A stretch of DNA of 14,113 nucleotides from Thermoplasmata archaeon (lineage in GTDB: Archaea > Thermoplasmatota > Penumbrarchaeia > Penumbrarchaeales > Penumbrarchaeaceae): NCBI GenBank assembly GCA_023145185.1, contig JAGLEG010000060.1:1-14113 (forward strand), given 5' to 3'. The position numbers and the translations under genes are program-made. Under the pieces are notes generated by a model that did no database searches, was not told the DNA's origin, and saw nothing but the letters and a program-made list of their open reading frames with translations. Below, piece after piece: positions 6,645-13,758 of the stretch (the stretch's first letter is position 1; every line of letters starts with the position of its first letter).

Positions 6645-8924
6645 ATGAAAAAAGCAGATGAATGCAGGGTTCCGCTGAAATGTCCGGCCCTTATCAATAC
6701 CCTGTGGTATATCCTGATAGCGCTCACCTTCCTCTTCCTCCTGCAGTCCTTCAGGGAGCTCTATTCCTCCATCTACTACTACAGCCTCGTGGGGATGGGG
6801 CTGAACGGCGCCACCGCCGCCGTGCTGATAATGCTTGCGCCGCTGACGGCCCCGGTCCTGACCAGGTTTCTCGGATGGCGGGGCACCATCCTCATCGGCG
6901 GAGCGGTCCTGGTCGCGTCCAGGATACCCATGTCCCTTGGGCTGGAGGCCCCATTTCACCTGATCTTCTCGCTTATCGCCTTCGGCTCGGCCTCCGTGGT
7001 ACTGACCATCTCCCTGGCCCTCCACAGGAGGGAGAGGAGGAGGGACCCCGAGGCCTTCTCCTCCCAGGGGTTCACGGGTGCCATCGCCCTCTCCTTTCTG
7101 CTGTTGATCGCCCTGAACACCGCAGGGATGGGGCAGGACGCTTCGATCGCGTTGAAGCCGAACGGGCTCCTGCTATCCCCGCTCCTGGGCTTTACCCTCT
7201 CCGGAACGCTGGGCCTCCTGCTTCTCCTGGTCAGGAATGGCCCCCATCTGGACGATCGGCGCGGGGAGGAGGTGGGTAGCGTCATCAAGGGAGGGATCTC
7301 CGATTCATGGGCGCCTGCCCTGGGCCTTGGAGGCTTCCTCTTCATCTCCTTTTCCCTGATCCCCTATCCGCTGGCGATCTCCGCCTGGACCGGCATGGAG
7401 CTGCAGTGGGCCCTCTCCATGTCCCTCGTATCCATCTCCCTCTTCATCATGTCCCTCTTCAACGGCTCGGGCATCCTGATCACCATAAGAAGGGGACTCT
7501 CCACGCCGAAAGGGGCCATCATCGGAAACCTGATGATGATAGGGGGGGCGCTGAACCTGTTCTACCTTGGCATTCCCTTACCATCGGCACCAGCGGGCAT
7601 CATCTTCATCGTCCTTGTGGACCTCTGGATGATCGTGGACGCGATAACCGATTCAAGGCCGTTCAAGGGCGAGCCCATTGAGGTCGGGCCCCAGGGGAAG
7701 CGGCGGATACTGGGATTCTCCGGACCGCAGAAGGGCAGGCGGACGCCACACGTGTTCGGATATGCCATGGCCATCTCCAACTCGATCGCATTCCTGCTGG
7801 CGATCGCGCTCACGATGTCCTTGAACTGGGCACATGCACCCACGGGGACCCTCCTCAAGGGTCAGCTTCAGTTCCTGATGTTTTTGGGCATGGCCCTTCT
7901 CGCCCTGGGGGGTTTTTCCTGCTCCAAGGTCAACATGGATGAGCCCTCTCCCAAGATAATGGAGGAGCTCCACCTTGGCAAGGGCTCCCCCGCGACCGCC
8001 GCGGGGAAAGGGGCGGGGAAGCTCCATTCAGGAGGGCGGGTCTCGGGCAGGCTCAAGGTGCAGTGGATAACCGTCGGCGCGCTGACACTCTGCCTGATAT
8101 TCATCTCCATGGGGCTCTCTTTCTTCCTGTACAATATCGGGGATAGGGACACTGCCCTGGATGGGGACCTCAAGGTCGTCACCTACAACATCCACCAGGG
8201 GTTCTCCAACGCCGGGAGGGTGGACCTGGTCCAGGTGTGTCAGGAGCTTGAACGGATAGATGCAGACGTCATATTCCTCCAGGAATCGGAGGGAATATGG
8301 CCCCACTCAGGGGTGGTGGACCCGGTGAGGTTCCTGGCACACAGGCTCGATATGAACTTCGTTCGCGGGCCGGAGGTGAAGGAGGGGATATATGGCGTTT
8401 CGATATTGTCCAGAACACGGCTGACCGATCACAAGGTCCACTTTCTGGATTCCCGGGAGGAGCAGAGGGTGGCGGTATCGTGCAGGGCCACGGTGAGCGG
8501 ACGTGAGATGACGTTCATATCGGTGCACATGGGGCTGACGGAGGAGGAGAGAGGAGAGCAGATGGCACAGCTCTCCGGGATCATCCAGGAGATGGATGGC
8601 GAGGTGATCGTCGGTGGGGACTTCAACACCGAACCGGACGACCCGATAATGGCGTACATGAACAGCAACCTCTTCGGGGATGTGTTCAACGGTGGAAACG
8701 TCAGCAACGTGACCTCATTGGGCCTGGGCAGCGCATGGCACACTGCCCAGAGCAGAAATGCACCCCTGGACACCCCTACGTTCCCCGCCGAGGGGATCGA
8801 TCTTCCCCTGGAGCACATCGATTACATCCTCTTCTCCCCCACCATGTTGTGTGTGGAGGCGGGGATCGAGGATGGGGCCGTTGCATCCGATCACAGGCCC
8901 GTCTGGGCCATCCTGAGGCCATAG
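6645..8924 (+). CDS. Transporter-like membrane protein fused to an endonuclease/exonuclease/phosphatase domain
   Basis: This 759-residue protein joins two parts. Residues 17-424 hold about 12 hydrophobic helices with a loop between helices 2 and 3 (RFLGWRG, 74-80) resembling the major facilitator motif A. A thirteenth helix (about 474-496) leads into an EEP domain (508-759). The EEP catalytic set is complete: N515 (YNIHQG), E547 (LQESEG), H628 (VHMG), D659 and N661 (GDFN), D726 (IDYIL) and D749-H750 (SDHRP). Basic loops after helices 4 (HRRERRR), 6, 8, 10 and 12 all fit a cytoplasmic side with the N-terminus inside, which places the EEP domain outside the cell. EEP enzymes cleave phosphodiesters of nucleic acids, inositol phosphates or lipids. 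An exported, membrane-tethered copy suggests a lipid or glycolipid head group, as in Cwh43, but this is inference. The start is ATG with GAGGTG 8 nt upstream. An M20 peptidase gene follows after 48 bp. Confidence 0.9.
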   Translation: MKKADECRVPLKCPALINTLWYILIALTFLFLLQSFRELYSSIYYYSLVGMGLNGATAAVLIMLAPLTAPVLTRFLGWRGTILIGGAVLVASRIPMSLGLEAPFHLIFSLIAFGSASVVLTISLALHRRERRRDPEAFSSQGFTGAIALSFLLLIALNTAGMGQDASIALKPNGLLLSPLLGFTLSGTLGLLLLLVRNGPHLDDRRGEEVGSVIKGGISDSWAPALGLGGFLFISFSLIPYPLAISAWTGMELQWALSMSLVSISLFIMSLFNGSGILITIRRGLSTPKGAIIGNLMMIGGALNLFYLGIPLPSAPAGIIFIVLVDLWMIVDAITDSRPFKGEPIEVGPQGKRRILGFSGPQKGRRTPHVFGYAMAISNSIAFLLAIALTMSLNWAHAPTGTLLKGQLQFLMFLGMALLALGGFSCSKVNMDEPSPKIMEELHLGKGSPATAAGKGAGKLHSGGRVSGRLKVQWITVGALTLCLIFISMGLSFFLYNIGDRDTALDGDLKVVTYNIHQGFSNAGRVDLVQVCQELERIDADVIFLQESEGIWPHSGVVDPVRFLAHRLDMNFVRGPEVKEGIYGVSILSRTRLTDHKVHFLDSREEQRVAVSCRATVSGREMTFISVHMGLTEEERGEQMAQLSGIIQEMDGEVIVGGDFNTEPDDPIMAYMNSNLFGDVFNGGNVSNVTSLGLGSAWHTAQSRNAPLDTPTFPAEGIDLPLEHIDYILFSPTMLCVEAGIEDGAVASDHRPVWAILRP

Positions 8925-8972
8925 GCAAGGGATTTTATCGATGCTCACCCTTCTGCAACAGGAGATATTACC

Positions 8973-10202
8973 ATGTCCATCGTTGATAAAGTGTTGAAGA
9001 GAATAGATGGCTCAAGGGATGAGATGATCGAGTTCGCCTCCGATATATTCTCGATACCCGCGATAGCGCCCCAATCCGGCGGCGATGGGGAGATGAAGAA
9101 GGTGCAGAGGATCCTGGAGCTTGTCGGGGATTGGGGGTTCGACGAGGTGCTGTGGTACAACGCGCCCGACAACAGGGTTCCTGAAGGGGAGAGGCCGAAC
9201 CTGCTTCTGAAGGTCAAGGGCAGTAAGGAGGGGTTGGAGCCGTTGTGGGTGTTCGCCCATACGAACGTGGTCCCCCCCGGGGATAAATGGACGTCGGACC
9301 CCTGGAAGCTCCGCATAGAGGGGGAGAGGATGATCTGCAGGGGGGTGGAGGACAATGGGCAGGCGATCGTCTGTTCCCTGTTCGCACTCAGGGCGGTCCT
9401 GGAGGAAGGGGGGAGGCCAAAAAGGGATATCAACATCATGCTGGTGGCGGACGAGGAGGTGGGCTCCGAGAAGGGGATCACCTATCTTTTGGACCATCAC
9501 GGCGAGCTGTTCGGAAAGGACCATCTGTTCCTGGTGCCGGATGCTGGTGAGGCTGACGGGTCCATGATAGAGGTGGCGGAGAAATCCATAGTGTGGCTCA
9601 GGATCAAGACGATTGGAAAGACCGTCCACGCCTCGATGCCCGACAAGGGCATAAACGCCAACCTGGCGGCCATGAGGTTCCTCACCATGATGTACGATGA
9701 GCTCCACGACAGATACCCCGACAGGGAGGACCTCTTCGACCCCCCGATATCCACTTTCGAGCCCACCAGGAGGGAGGCCAACGTTCCCAATGTGAACTCG
9801 ATCCCGGGGGAGGACATCTCCTATTATGACTGCCGGATCATGCCCCAGTACGACCCTTACGAGGTGCTCGATCACATCAGGAAAAGGGCAAACGATTTCG
9901 GGGCCAAGCACCACGTGAGGTTCGAGATCACCACGGAGCAGATGGAAAGGGCGGCGCCCCCCACATCGGCAGACCATCCCATCGTCAAGATGATCGCAAG
10001 GGCCGTGAAGGAGGTCTACGGCGTGGAGGCCACCGCACAGGGGATCGGAGGTGGGACGTGCGCCGCCGTTCTCAGAAGGGCGGGATATCCATCTGCGGTA
10101 TGGGGCAAGATGGAGGACTGCGCCCACATGCCGGATGAGTTCGCCCCCATCGAGAACTATATCGGGGACGCAAAGGTGTTCGCCAGGATATTCATGTCCT
10201 GA
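8973..10202 (+). CDS. M20-family metallopeptidase (ArgE/DapE/carboxypeptidase type)
   Basis: M20 enzymes are cytosolic di-zinc hydrolases that cleave acyl-amino acids or small peptides. This 409-residue protein shows the whole metal site: H96 (FAHTNVVPPGD), D127 (CRGVEDNG), the general base E161 and ligand E162 (ADEEVGS), D190 (VPDAGEAD) and H385 (CAHMPDE). A lid/dimerisation domain (about 205-325) starts near GKTVHASMPDKGINA. The usual HxD of the first motif is HTN here (N98). That Asp normally helps position the general base, so activity or specificity may differ. No signal peptide is seen. The start is ATG with GGAGAT 7-8 nt upstream. The 48-bp gap from the membrane EEP gene contains a TTTTATCG element (about 8931-8938) that could serve as a separate promoter. 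The substrate cannot be told from the sequence; DapE, ArgE and peptidase roles are all possible. Confidence 0.93.
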   Translation: MSIVDKVLKRIDGSRDEMIEFASDIFSIPAIAPQSGGDGEMKKVQRILELVGDWGFDEVLWYNAPDNRVPEGERPNLLLKVKGSKEGLEPLWVFAHTNVVPPGDKWTSDPWKLRIEGERMICRGVEDNGQAIVCSLFALRAVLEEGGRPKRDINIMLVADEEVGSEKGITYLLDHHGELFGKDHLFLVPDAGEADGSMIEVAEKSIVWLRIKTIGKTVHASMPDKGINANLAAMRFLTMMYDELHDRYPDREDLFDPPISTFEPTRREANVPNVNSIPGEDISYYDCRIMPQYDPYEVLDHIRKRANDFGAKHHVRFEITTEQMERAAPPTSADHPIVKMIARAVKEVYGVEATAQGIGGGTCAAVLRRAGYPSAVWGKMEDCAHMPDEFAPIENYIGDAKVFARIFMS

Positions 10203-10208
10203 ACGTAG

Positions 10209-10224
10209 GCACTCCTATCAGTGC
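10209..10224 (+). terminator. Hairpin just after the M20 gene
   Basis: GCACT and AGTGC form a 5-bp stem with a 6-nt loop starting 7 nt after the M20 stop codon. No T-tract follows at once, so it may be an mRNA 3'-end or processing structure rather than a terminator. It lies in the short gap between converging genes. Confidence 0.3.
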
Positions 10225-10284
10225 AGGAACAAAAGGGTACCCCTGGGCAACGCGTTAGAACTCTGTTTTGGGGGTCAACGATGC

Positions 10285-10572
10285 TCACCTGCTGGTGAAC
10301 CTGCGGTGCTCCTCCTCAAGCTCCCCATGGAGGACTTCGGTCCACTCCTTCATCTCAACGACCTGGAAGTCGCCCAGTGAGGAGATGTTCCTGCCGCAGC
10401 TCTTGGAAAGTACCGCTTTGAGGGGGTCCCTGTTCTTGATGTTCTCCACCATGAAGTTCCCCGCCGCCCTCTCCGACTTGAACGGTCCGCAGGCGATATG
10501 GTTGTGATGGACGTACTCCACGCCATCCTCGCTTTCGTACTCAACCTCACAAAGAACAATATAAGATCTCAT
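10285..10572 (-). CDS. Small hypothetical protein divergent from trkH
   Basis: I do not recognise this 95-residue protein. It is soluble and acidic-to-neutral, opening with a probable beta strand (MRSYIVLCEVEYE), a His-rich turn (YVHHNHIACGPF, counting from the ATG about 20-31) and an amphipathic helix (SERAAGNFMVENI). A second strand-helix follows (GDFQVVEMKEWTEVLHGELEEEHRR). Two cysteines and three closely spaced histidines could bind a metal, but the spacing fits no motif I know. The ATG at 10570-10572 has GGAG three bases upstream. An alternative GTG at 10579-10581 would add MER and lies at leaderless distance from an ATTTAT box at 10605-10610. The codons GTG GAG AGA AT at that point are repeated exactly at the start of trkH on the other strand. 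Coding is supported by a sensible amino-acid mix, a promoter and an open frame. Confidence 0.65.
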   Translation of the reverse strand: MRSYIVLCEVEYESEDGVEYVHHNHIACGPFKSERAAGNFMVENIKNRDPLKAVLSKSCGRNISSLGDFQVVEMKEWTEVLHGELEEEHRRFTSR

Positions 10573-10715
10573 TCTCTCCACATTTACGCCATGGGCCTCG
10601 GACCATAAATAATTTCATATTTAAATAGAGGTCGTTACAATGATATTTGTGGAATAACATCAGAATATCTTTATCAGAAGAGGGAGATGCTTTGACCAAG
10701 CGGTGTGGAGAGAAT
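10571..10715. repeat. 12-bp inverted repeat at the starts of two divergent genes
   Basis: ATTCTCTCCACA at 10571-10582 is the exact reverse complement of TGTGGAGAGAAT at 10704-10715. Each copy sits on the translation start of a divergent gene, the 95-residue protein and trkH, with its GGAG acting as the likely ribosome site. In each case the copy also encodes GTG GAG AGA AT. Only GGAG is explained by ribosome binding; the other bases are not. Confidence 0.6.
10605..10626. promoter_or_regulatory. Divergent TATA elements between the small gene and trkH
   Basis: On the minus strand ATTTAT (10605-10610) is about 26 bp before the GTG at 10581. On the plus strand TTTAAATA (10619-10626) could start a trkH transcript near 10650, with a leader of about 65 nt. 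A second plus-strand candidate, TATCTTTATC at about 10667-10676, would give a much shorter leader. Motifs are seen; which one is used is not known. Confidence 0.45.
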
Positions 10716-10716
10716 A

Positions 10717-12054
10717 GTGTTGAGGGTTATTGGCTCGCTGAAAAGAAAGCTCCAGGATTCCAAACCGATGAACCTGGTCATATATGGATATGTCACGTAT
10801 ATCGTACTTGGGGCGATCATCCTTCTGCTTCCATTCTCTCAGGCGAACCCGGTGAGCATCCTGGACAACCTCTTCGTATCCACGAGCGCGGTGTCAACGA
10901 CCGGGCTCTCTCCCATCGATATCGACGACGATTACACGCACGTCGGCCAGGTCGTCCTGCTGGCCCTGATACAGATGGGGGGGATAGGTTACATGACCTT
11001 CTCATCCTTCGTGATCCTCACCAGCAAGAGGGAGATGACGGATGGAAGGAAACACATATCCCGCACCGTGTTCTCGATCCCGGAGAACTTCATCATAGAG
11101 AGGTTCGTCACCTCGGTGATCGTCTTCACCGTGCTGATTGAGGCCGCAGGTGCCGTGGGGCTCTATTTCGTATTCTCCTCTCACGGGGTGGAGAACCCGC
11201 TCTGGAGCGCCATCTTCCACTCCATATCCGCCTTCTGCACCGCGGGGTTCTCCATCTACGGGTCCAACCTCGCTGAGTTCCGTGGGGATTTCTGGCTCAA
11301 CTTCATCATCTCCGCCCTCAGCTTCGCCGGGGCGATAGGCTTCATCGTCTTTGTGGACCTCTGGAGGAGGATCAGGGGCAAGCAGGATCGGCTTTCTCTC
11401 ACCTCCATGATCATCATCAGGACCACGTTCTGGCTGGTGGTGCTTGGGACAATATTGATATTCATAACGGAGGCCTCACTGTACGACCTGCCCGTGTGGG
11501 AGAGGGCCATGGCCTCCTTCTTCCAGGTGATGACGTCACTGACCACCGTTGGGTACAACACCATCGAGATAGGGGGGCTGGCCAGGTCCGTGCTTCTCCT
11601 CACCGCTATATTCATGATCATCGGGGCGTCCCCTGCAGGTACGGGTGGAGGGCTCAAGACGACCACCTTCACGACGATCATTGGATTGACAAGAAGCGTT
11701 ATCGGTGGGAAGAGGACCGTGACGTTCTGGAAGGCCAACATCCCCGCAGACAGGGTCAGGACCGCAGTGGCCACACTGGGGCTGTACATCACTTCCCTGG
11801 CGTTGGGGGTCTACCTGCTGATGATGACCGAGGCGGGGAGCGCGGGCATCATGGATATCTTCTTCGAGGCAGCCTCGGCGCTAGGCACAGTGGGCCTCAG
11901 CATGGGATTGACATCCCAACTGTCCGTTATGGGGAAGCTGATCATCATCCTGCTGATGTTCATAGGCAGGGTGGGGCCCCTGACCTTCGGGGTGGCCATA
12001 TTCGTAAAGAACAAGCTTATATTCGATAATAAACGGACGGACCTCGCCATCTGA
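10717..12054 (+). CDS. trkH: TrkH/KtrB-type potassium transporter membrane subunit
   Basis: This is the ion-conducting subunit of a Trk/Ktr potassium uptake system. Four pseudo-repeats each carry a pore-helix and selectivity-filter segment: STTGL (first), CTAGF (second), TTVGY (third) and GTVGL (fourth), at about 60-64, 174-178, 276-280 and 390-394 from the chosen start. The intramembrane gating loop GASPAGTGGGLKTTT follows the third filter, and the conserved Arg of FIGRVGP lies in the last helix region. From the GTG at 10717 the protein is 445 residues, usual for KtrB/TrkH. This start has GGAG six bases upstream. A GTG at 10705 would add four residues and have no ribosome site of its own. 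No TrkA/KtrA (RCK) gene is present in the window, so the regulatory partner must be encoded elsewhere. The divergent small gene shares an inverted repeat with it. Confidence 0.95.
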   Translation: MLRVIGSLKRKLQDSKPMNLVIYGYVTYIVLGAIILLLPFSQANPVSILDNLFVSTSAVSTTGLSPIDIDDDYTHVGQVVLLALIQMGGIGYMTFSSFVILTSKREMTDGRKHISRTVFSIPENFIIERFVTSVIVFTVLIEAAGAVGLYFVFSSHGVENPLWSAIFHSISAFCTAGFSIYGSNLAEFRGDFWLNFIISALSFAGAIGFIVFVDLWRRIRGKQDRLSLTSMIIIRTTFWLVVLGTILIFITEASLYDLPVWERAMASFFQVMTSLTTVGYNTIEIGGLARSVLLLTAIFMIIGASPAGTGGGLKTTTFTTIIGLTRSVIGGKRTVTFWKANIPADRVRTAVATLGLYITSLALGVYLLMMTEAGSAGIMDIFFEAASALGTVGLSMGLTSQLSVMGKLIIILLMFIGRVGPLTFGVAIFVKNKLIFDNKRTDLAI

Positions 12055-12105
12055 TGTAAAGAACTGGGATGATCGGCACCATGCACATTGCGGTTACAAA
12101 AAGGG

Positions 12106-12113
12106 TTTTATAA
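12106..12113 (+). promoter_or_regulatory. TATA box of the 379-residue protein gene
   Basis: TTTTATAA lies about 31 bp before the ATG at 12141, placing transcription start about 3-7 nt before the start codon. The bases before the ATG (CATTAATAGAA) hold no Shine-Dalgarno, so the mRNA is effectively leaderless. Confidence 0.6.
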
Positions 12114-12140
12114 GGGTCCATATTATCGTCATTAATAGAA

Positions 12141-13280
12141 ATGCCTGAAAGTAAGGTCATCGGGGTTAAAGATATGGATGCGGATCACTTCAAGATCTCA
12201 GCCGAGCTGCTACAGAAGAATGCAACCAAGTCATCGGTCAGGGATCTCAATGCGGAGTTCCAGATGAAAGGGGGCAAGGTGATCCACAAGGCGTCCAAAC
12301 ATGGATCCGTATTTTTACTGTCACATTCCGATCAGAAATACCTGGAGGAGTTCAGGATCAGATTGTTCATAGAGCTGGACCTGTTGAAACCCGAGGAGGT
12401 CCCGGAGGAGTTCAGGAAGAAGTCCGCTCCCGCCCCCAGATACGGGGAGACCCACAAGCTCCGAAGGGGCTGGAACGTGAGGAGCCCGAGGGAGGTCGAA
12501 CAGGGTATCGACGACCAGCCCAGGCGGCAGTACAACACGGAGAGGAGGGAGGACCGCCCACCCCATCAGGAGAAGAGGGAGGAGCCGGCCGAAGATGTGA
12601 ATGCGAGATCGTTCCTGGACAGGTGGGAGGATATCGACGTTTACATGGGGATCATAGAGAAGGCCCTGAAGGATGGAGCCGTGGACGACGGGGATATCAT
12701 CAGATTCGCCTACCAGACCGACGTGGACCAGGATACGGTCCGAAACCTGAAGAAGGTCCTGTGGGACAGCAGGTGCAAGGGGCCGCGGGAAAAATGTCCC
12801 TTCGGCAAGAAGAAGTTCAGGTTCGAGGGGCTCATGAAGATACTATCCGGGAAGGTGGAGGGATACGAGAGGATCGACTCTCCCTTCAGTAAGTTCCTGG
12901 CCCCGTGGGAGAAGAACGTGAAGAAGATGTACGGGCCCTTCAAGGATAAGCAGGTGGAGGTGGAGGGGAAGATCAGCTCCTACAAGGCGGTCTACAGGAA
13001 GGATAACGAGCACCTCAAGATCCTCGTCTACGACGCCTCCATGAAGGTTGTCGGAACGGATGATGAGATGAGTCCCACCAGAAAGATCTGGATCAAGGTC
13101 ACGCTGGAGGATTTCGAGAAGACCCGGAAGGATCAGCAGGTCCATCTCGAGGATATCATCAGGTTCAACGGAAAGTGCATATTCGACAACCATTTCAACG
13201 ACTACTGGGTGGTGGGCCTGAAGGAGCTCTCCGTGGTCAAGGAAGGGGAAGGGGACCTGGTCACCGCCCTGGCGGGATGA
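12141..13280 (+). CDS. Uncharacterised protein with a charged linker and likely C-terminal OB-like domain
   Basis: I do not recognise this 379-residue soluble protein. Residues 1-95 form a small alpha/beta domain ending in an acidic segment (ELDLLKPEEVPEEF). Residues about 96-155 are a disordered, strongly charged linker rich in Arg, Glu, Pro and Gln. Residues 156-265 are mostly helical and very basic, with a short CKGPREKCPFGKKKFRF stretch (C212, C219). Residues 268-367 read as alternating beta strands (QVEVEGKISSYKAV, HLKILVYDASMKVV, KIWIKV, IIRFNGKCIFDN, DYWVVGLKELSVV), resembling an OB-type barrel such as those that bind single-stranded DNA or RNA. The basic middle and OB-like end suggest nucleic-acid binding, but this is inference. 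Gene order gives no help: trkH lies upstream and the pilin-like gene converges from downstream with no gap. The start is supported by a leaderless promoter. Confidence 0.8.
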   Translation: MPESKVIGVKDMDADHFKISAELLQKNATKSSVRDLNAEFQMKGGKVIHKASKHGSVFLLSHSDQKYLEEFRIRLFIELDLLKPEEVPEEFRKKSAPAPRYGETHKLRRGWNVRSPREVEQGIDDQPRRQYNTERREDRPPHQEKREEPAEDVNARSFLDRWEDIDVYMGIIEKALKDGAVDDGDIIRFAYQTDVDQDTVRNLKKVLWDSRCKGPREKCPFGKKKFRFEGLMKILSGKVEGYERIDSPFSKFLAPWEKNVKKMYGPFKDKQVEVEGKISSYKAVYRKDNEHLKILVYDASMKVVGTDDEMSPTRKIWIKVTLEDFEKTRKDQQVHLEDIIRFNGKCIFDNHFNDYWVVGLKELSVVKEGEGDLVTALAG

Positions 13281-13751
13281 TCAGAGCACCTCGATCCCCA
13301 CATAGTGTATATTCTCTATCACCTCGTGGGATATCCTGAGATCGTATTGGCCACCGTGAAGTATTACCGGACCCGAGAGGCGGAGCGGCGGGGAGTGCGT
13401 CAGGTGTCCCGTATCCGAATTGGACAGGCTGAACGTTATCAGCATGGACCGCTCGAATCCCTCGCCCACGATCGGGCCTCCTATCACGAACTCCTCCACG
13501 AACACGGCTCCCGATCCTGAGAGGTCCAGCTCGATCTCCATGGAGCTCCCCTCCCCGCCGTTGAGCACGGTGGAGCTGCAGGCGAAGAGCAGGTCTGCGG
13601 CCTCGAGCACGTCCCCCATTACCATCTCCGCGGAGACGTCCTCGTAGGCTGACCAGAAGATCGGAACGGCGATCGCCGTAACGATAGCGCTGACCATAAG
13701 CAGCATGGGCAGATCTGCAACGCCCAGGTCAGATTCCTGGAACTTCCTCAT
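13281..13751 (-). CDS. Small membrane-anchored pilin-like protein
   Basis: From the ATG at 13749-13751 this is a 156-residue protein. A short charged N-terminus (MRKFQESDLGVADLP) precedes one hydrophobic helix (about 14-35), then a beta-rich extracytoplasmic part with many Gly, Ser and Val residues. This resembles archaeal type IV pilin-like or pseudopilin proteins, in which the N-terminal helix packs the filament core. However, no clear prepilin peptidase site is visible, so the class is uncertain. A GTG at 13803-13805 would lengthen it by 18 residues and overlap the upstream gene. The ATG instead lies about 26 bp after a TATATC box and 7 bp after the upstream stop. The stop codon directly abuts the stop of the convergent 379-residue gene: the sequence TGATCA holds both. 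Confidence 0.65.
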   Translation of the reverse strand: MRKFQESDLGVADLPMLLMVSAIVTAIAVPIFWSAYEDVSAEMVMGDVLEAADLLFACSSTVLNGGEGSSMEIELDLSGSGAVFVEEFVIGGPIVGEGFERSMLITFSLSNSDTGHLTHSPPLRLSGPVILHGGQYDLRISHEVIENIHYVGIEVL

Positions 13752-13758
13752 CACCACT

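Noticed and set aside
9012..10127. A 371-codon open frame on the minus strand
   Set aside because: It lies fully antisense to the well-supported M20 peptidase gene, and its translation is rich in His, Pro, Arg and Gly without any domain pattern. Long antisense frames are expected in GC-rich DNA.
12055..12140. Possible small RNA (C/D-box type) between trkH and the next gene
   Set aside because: Only a partial TGATC match is present, without a proper pair of C and D boxes.
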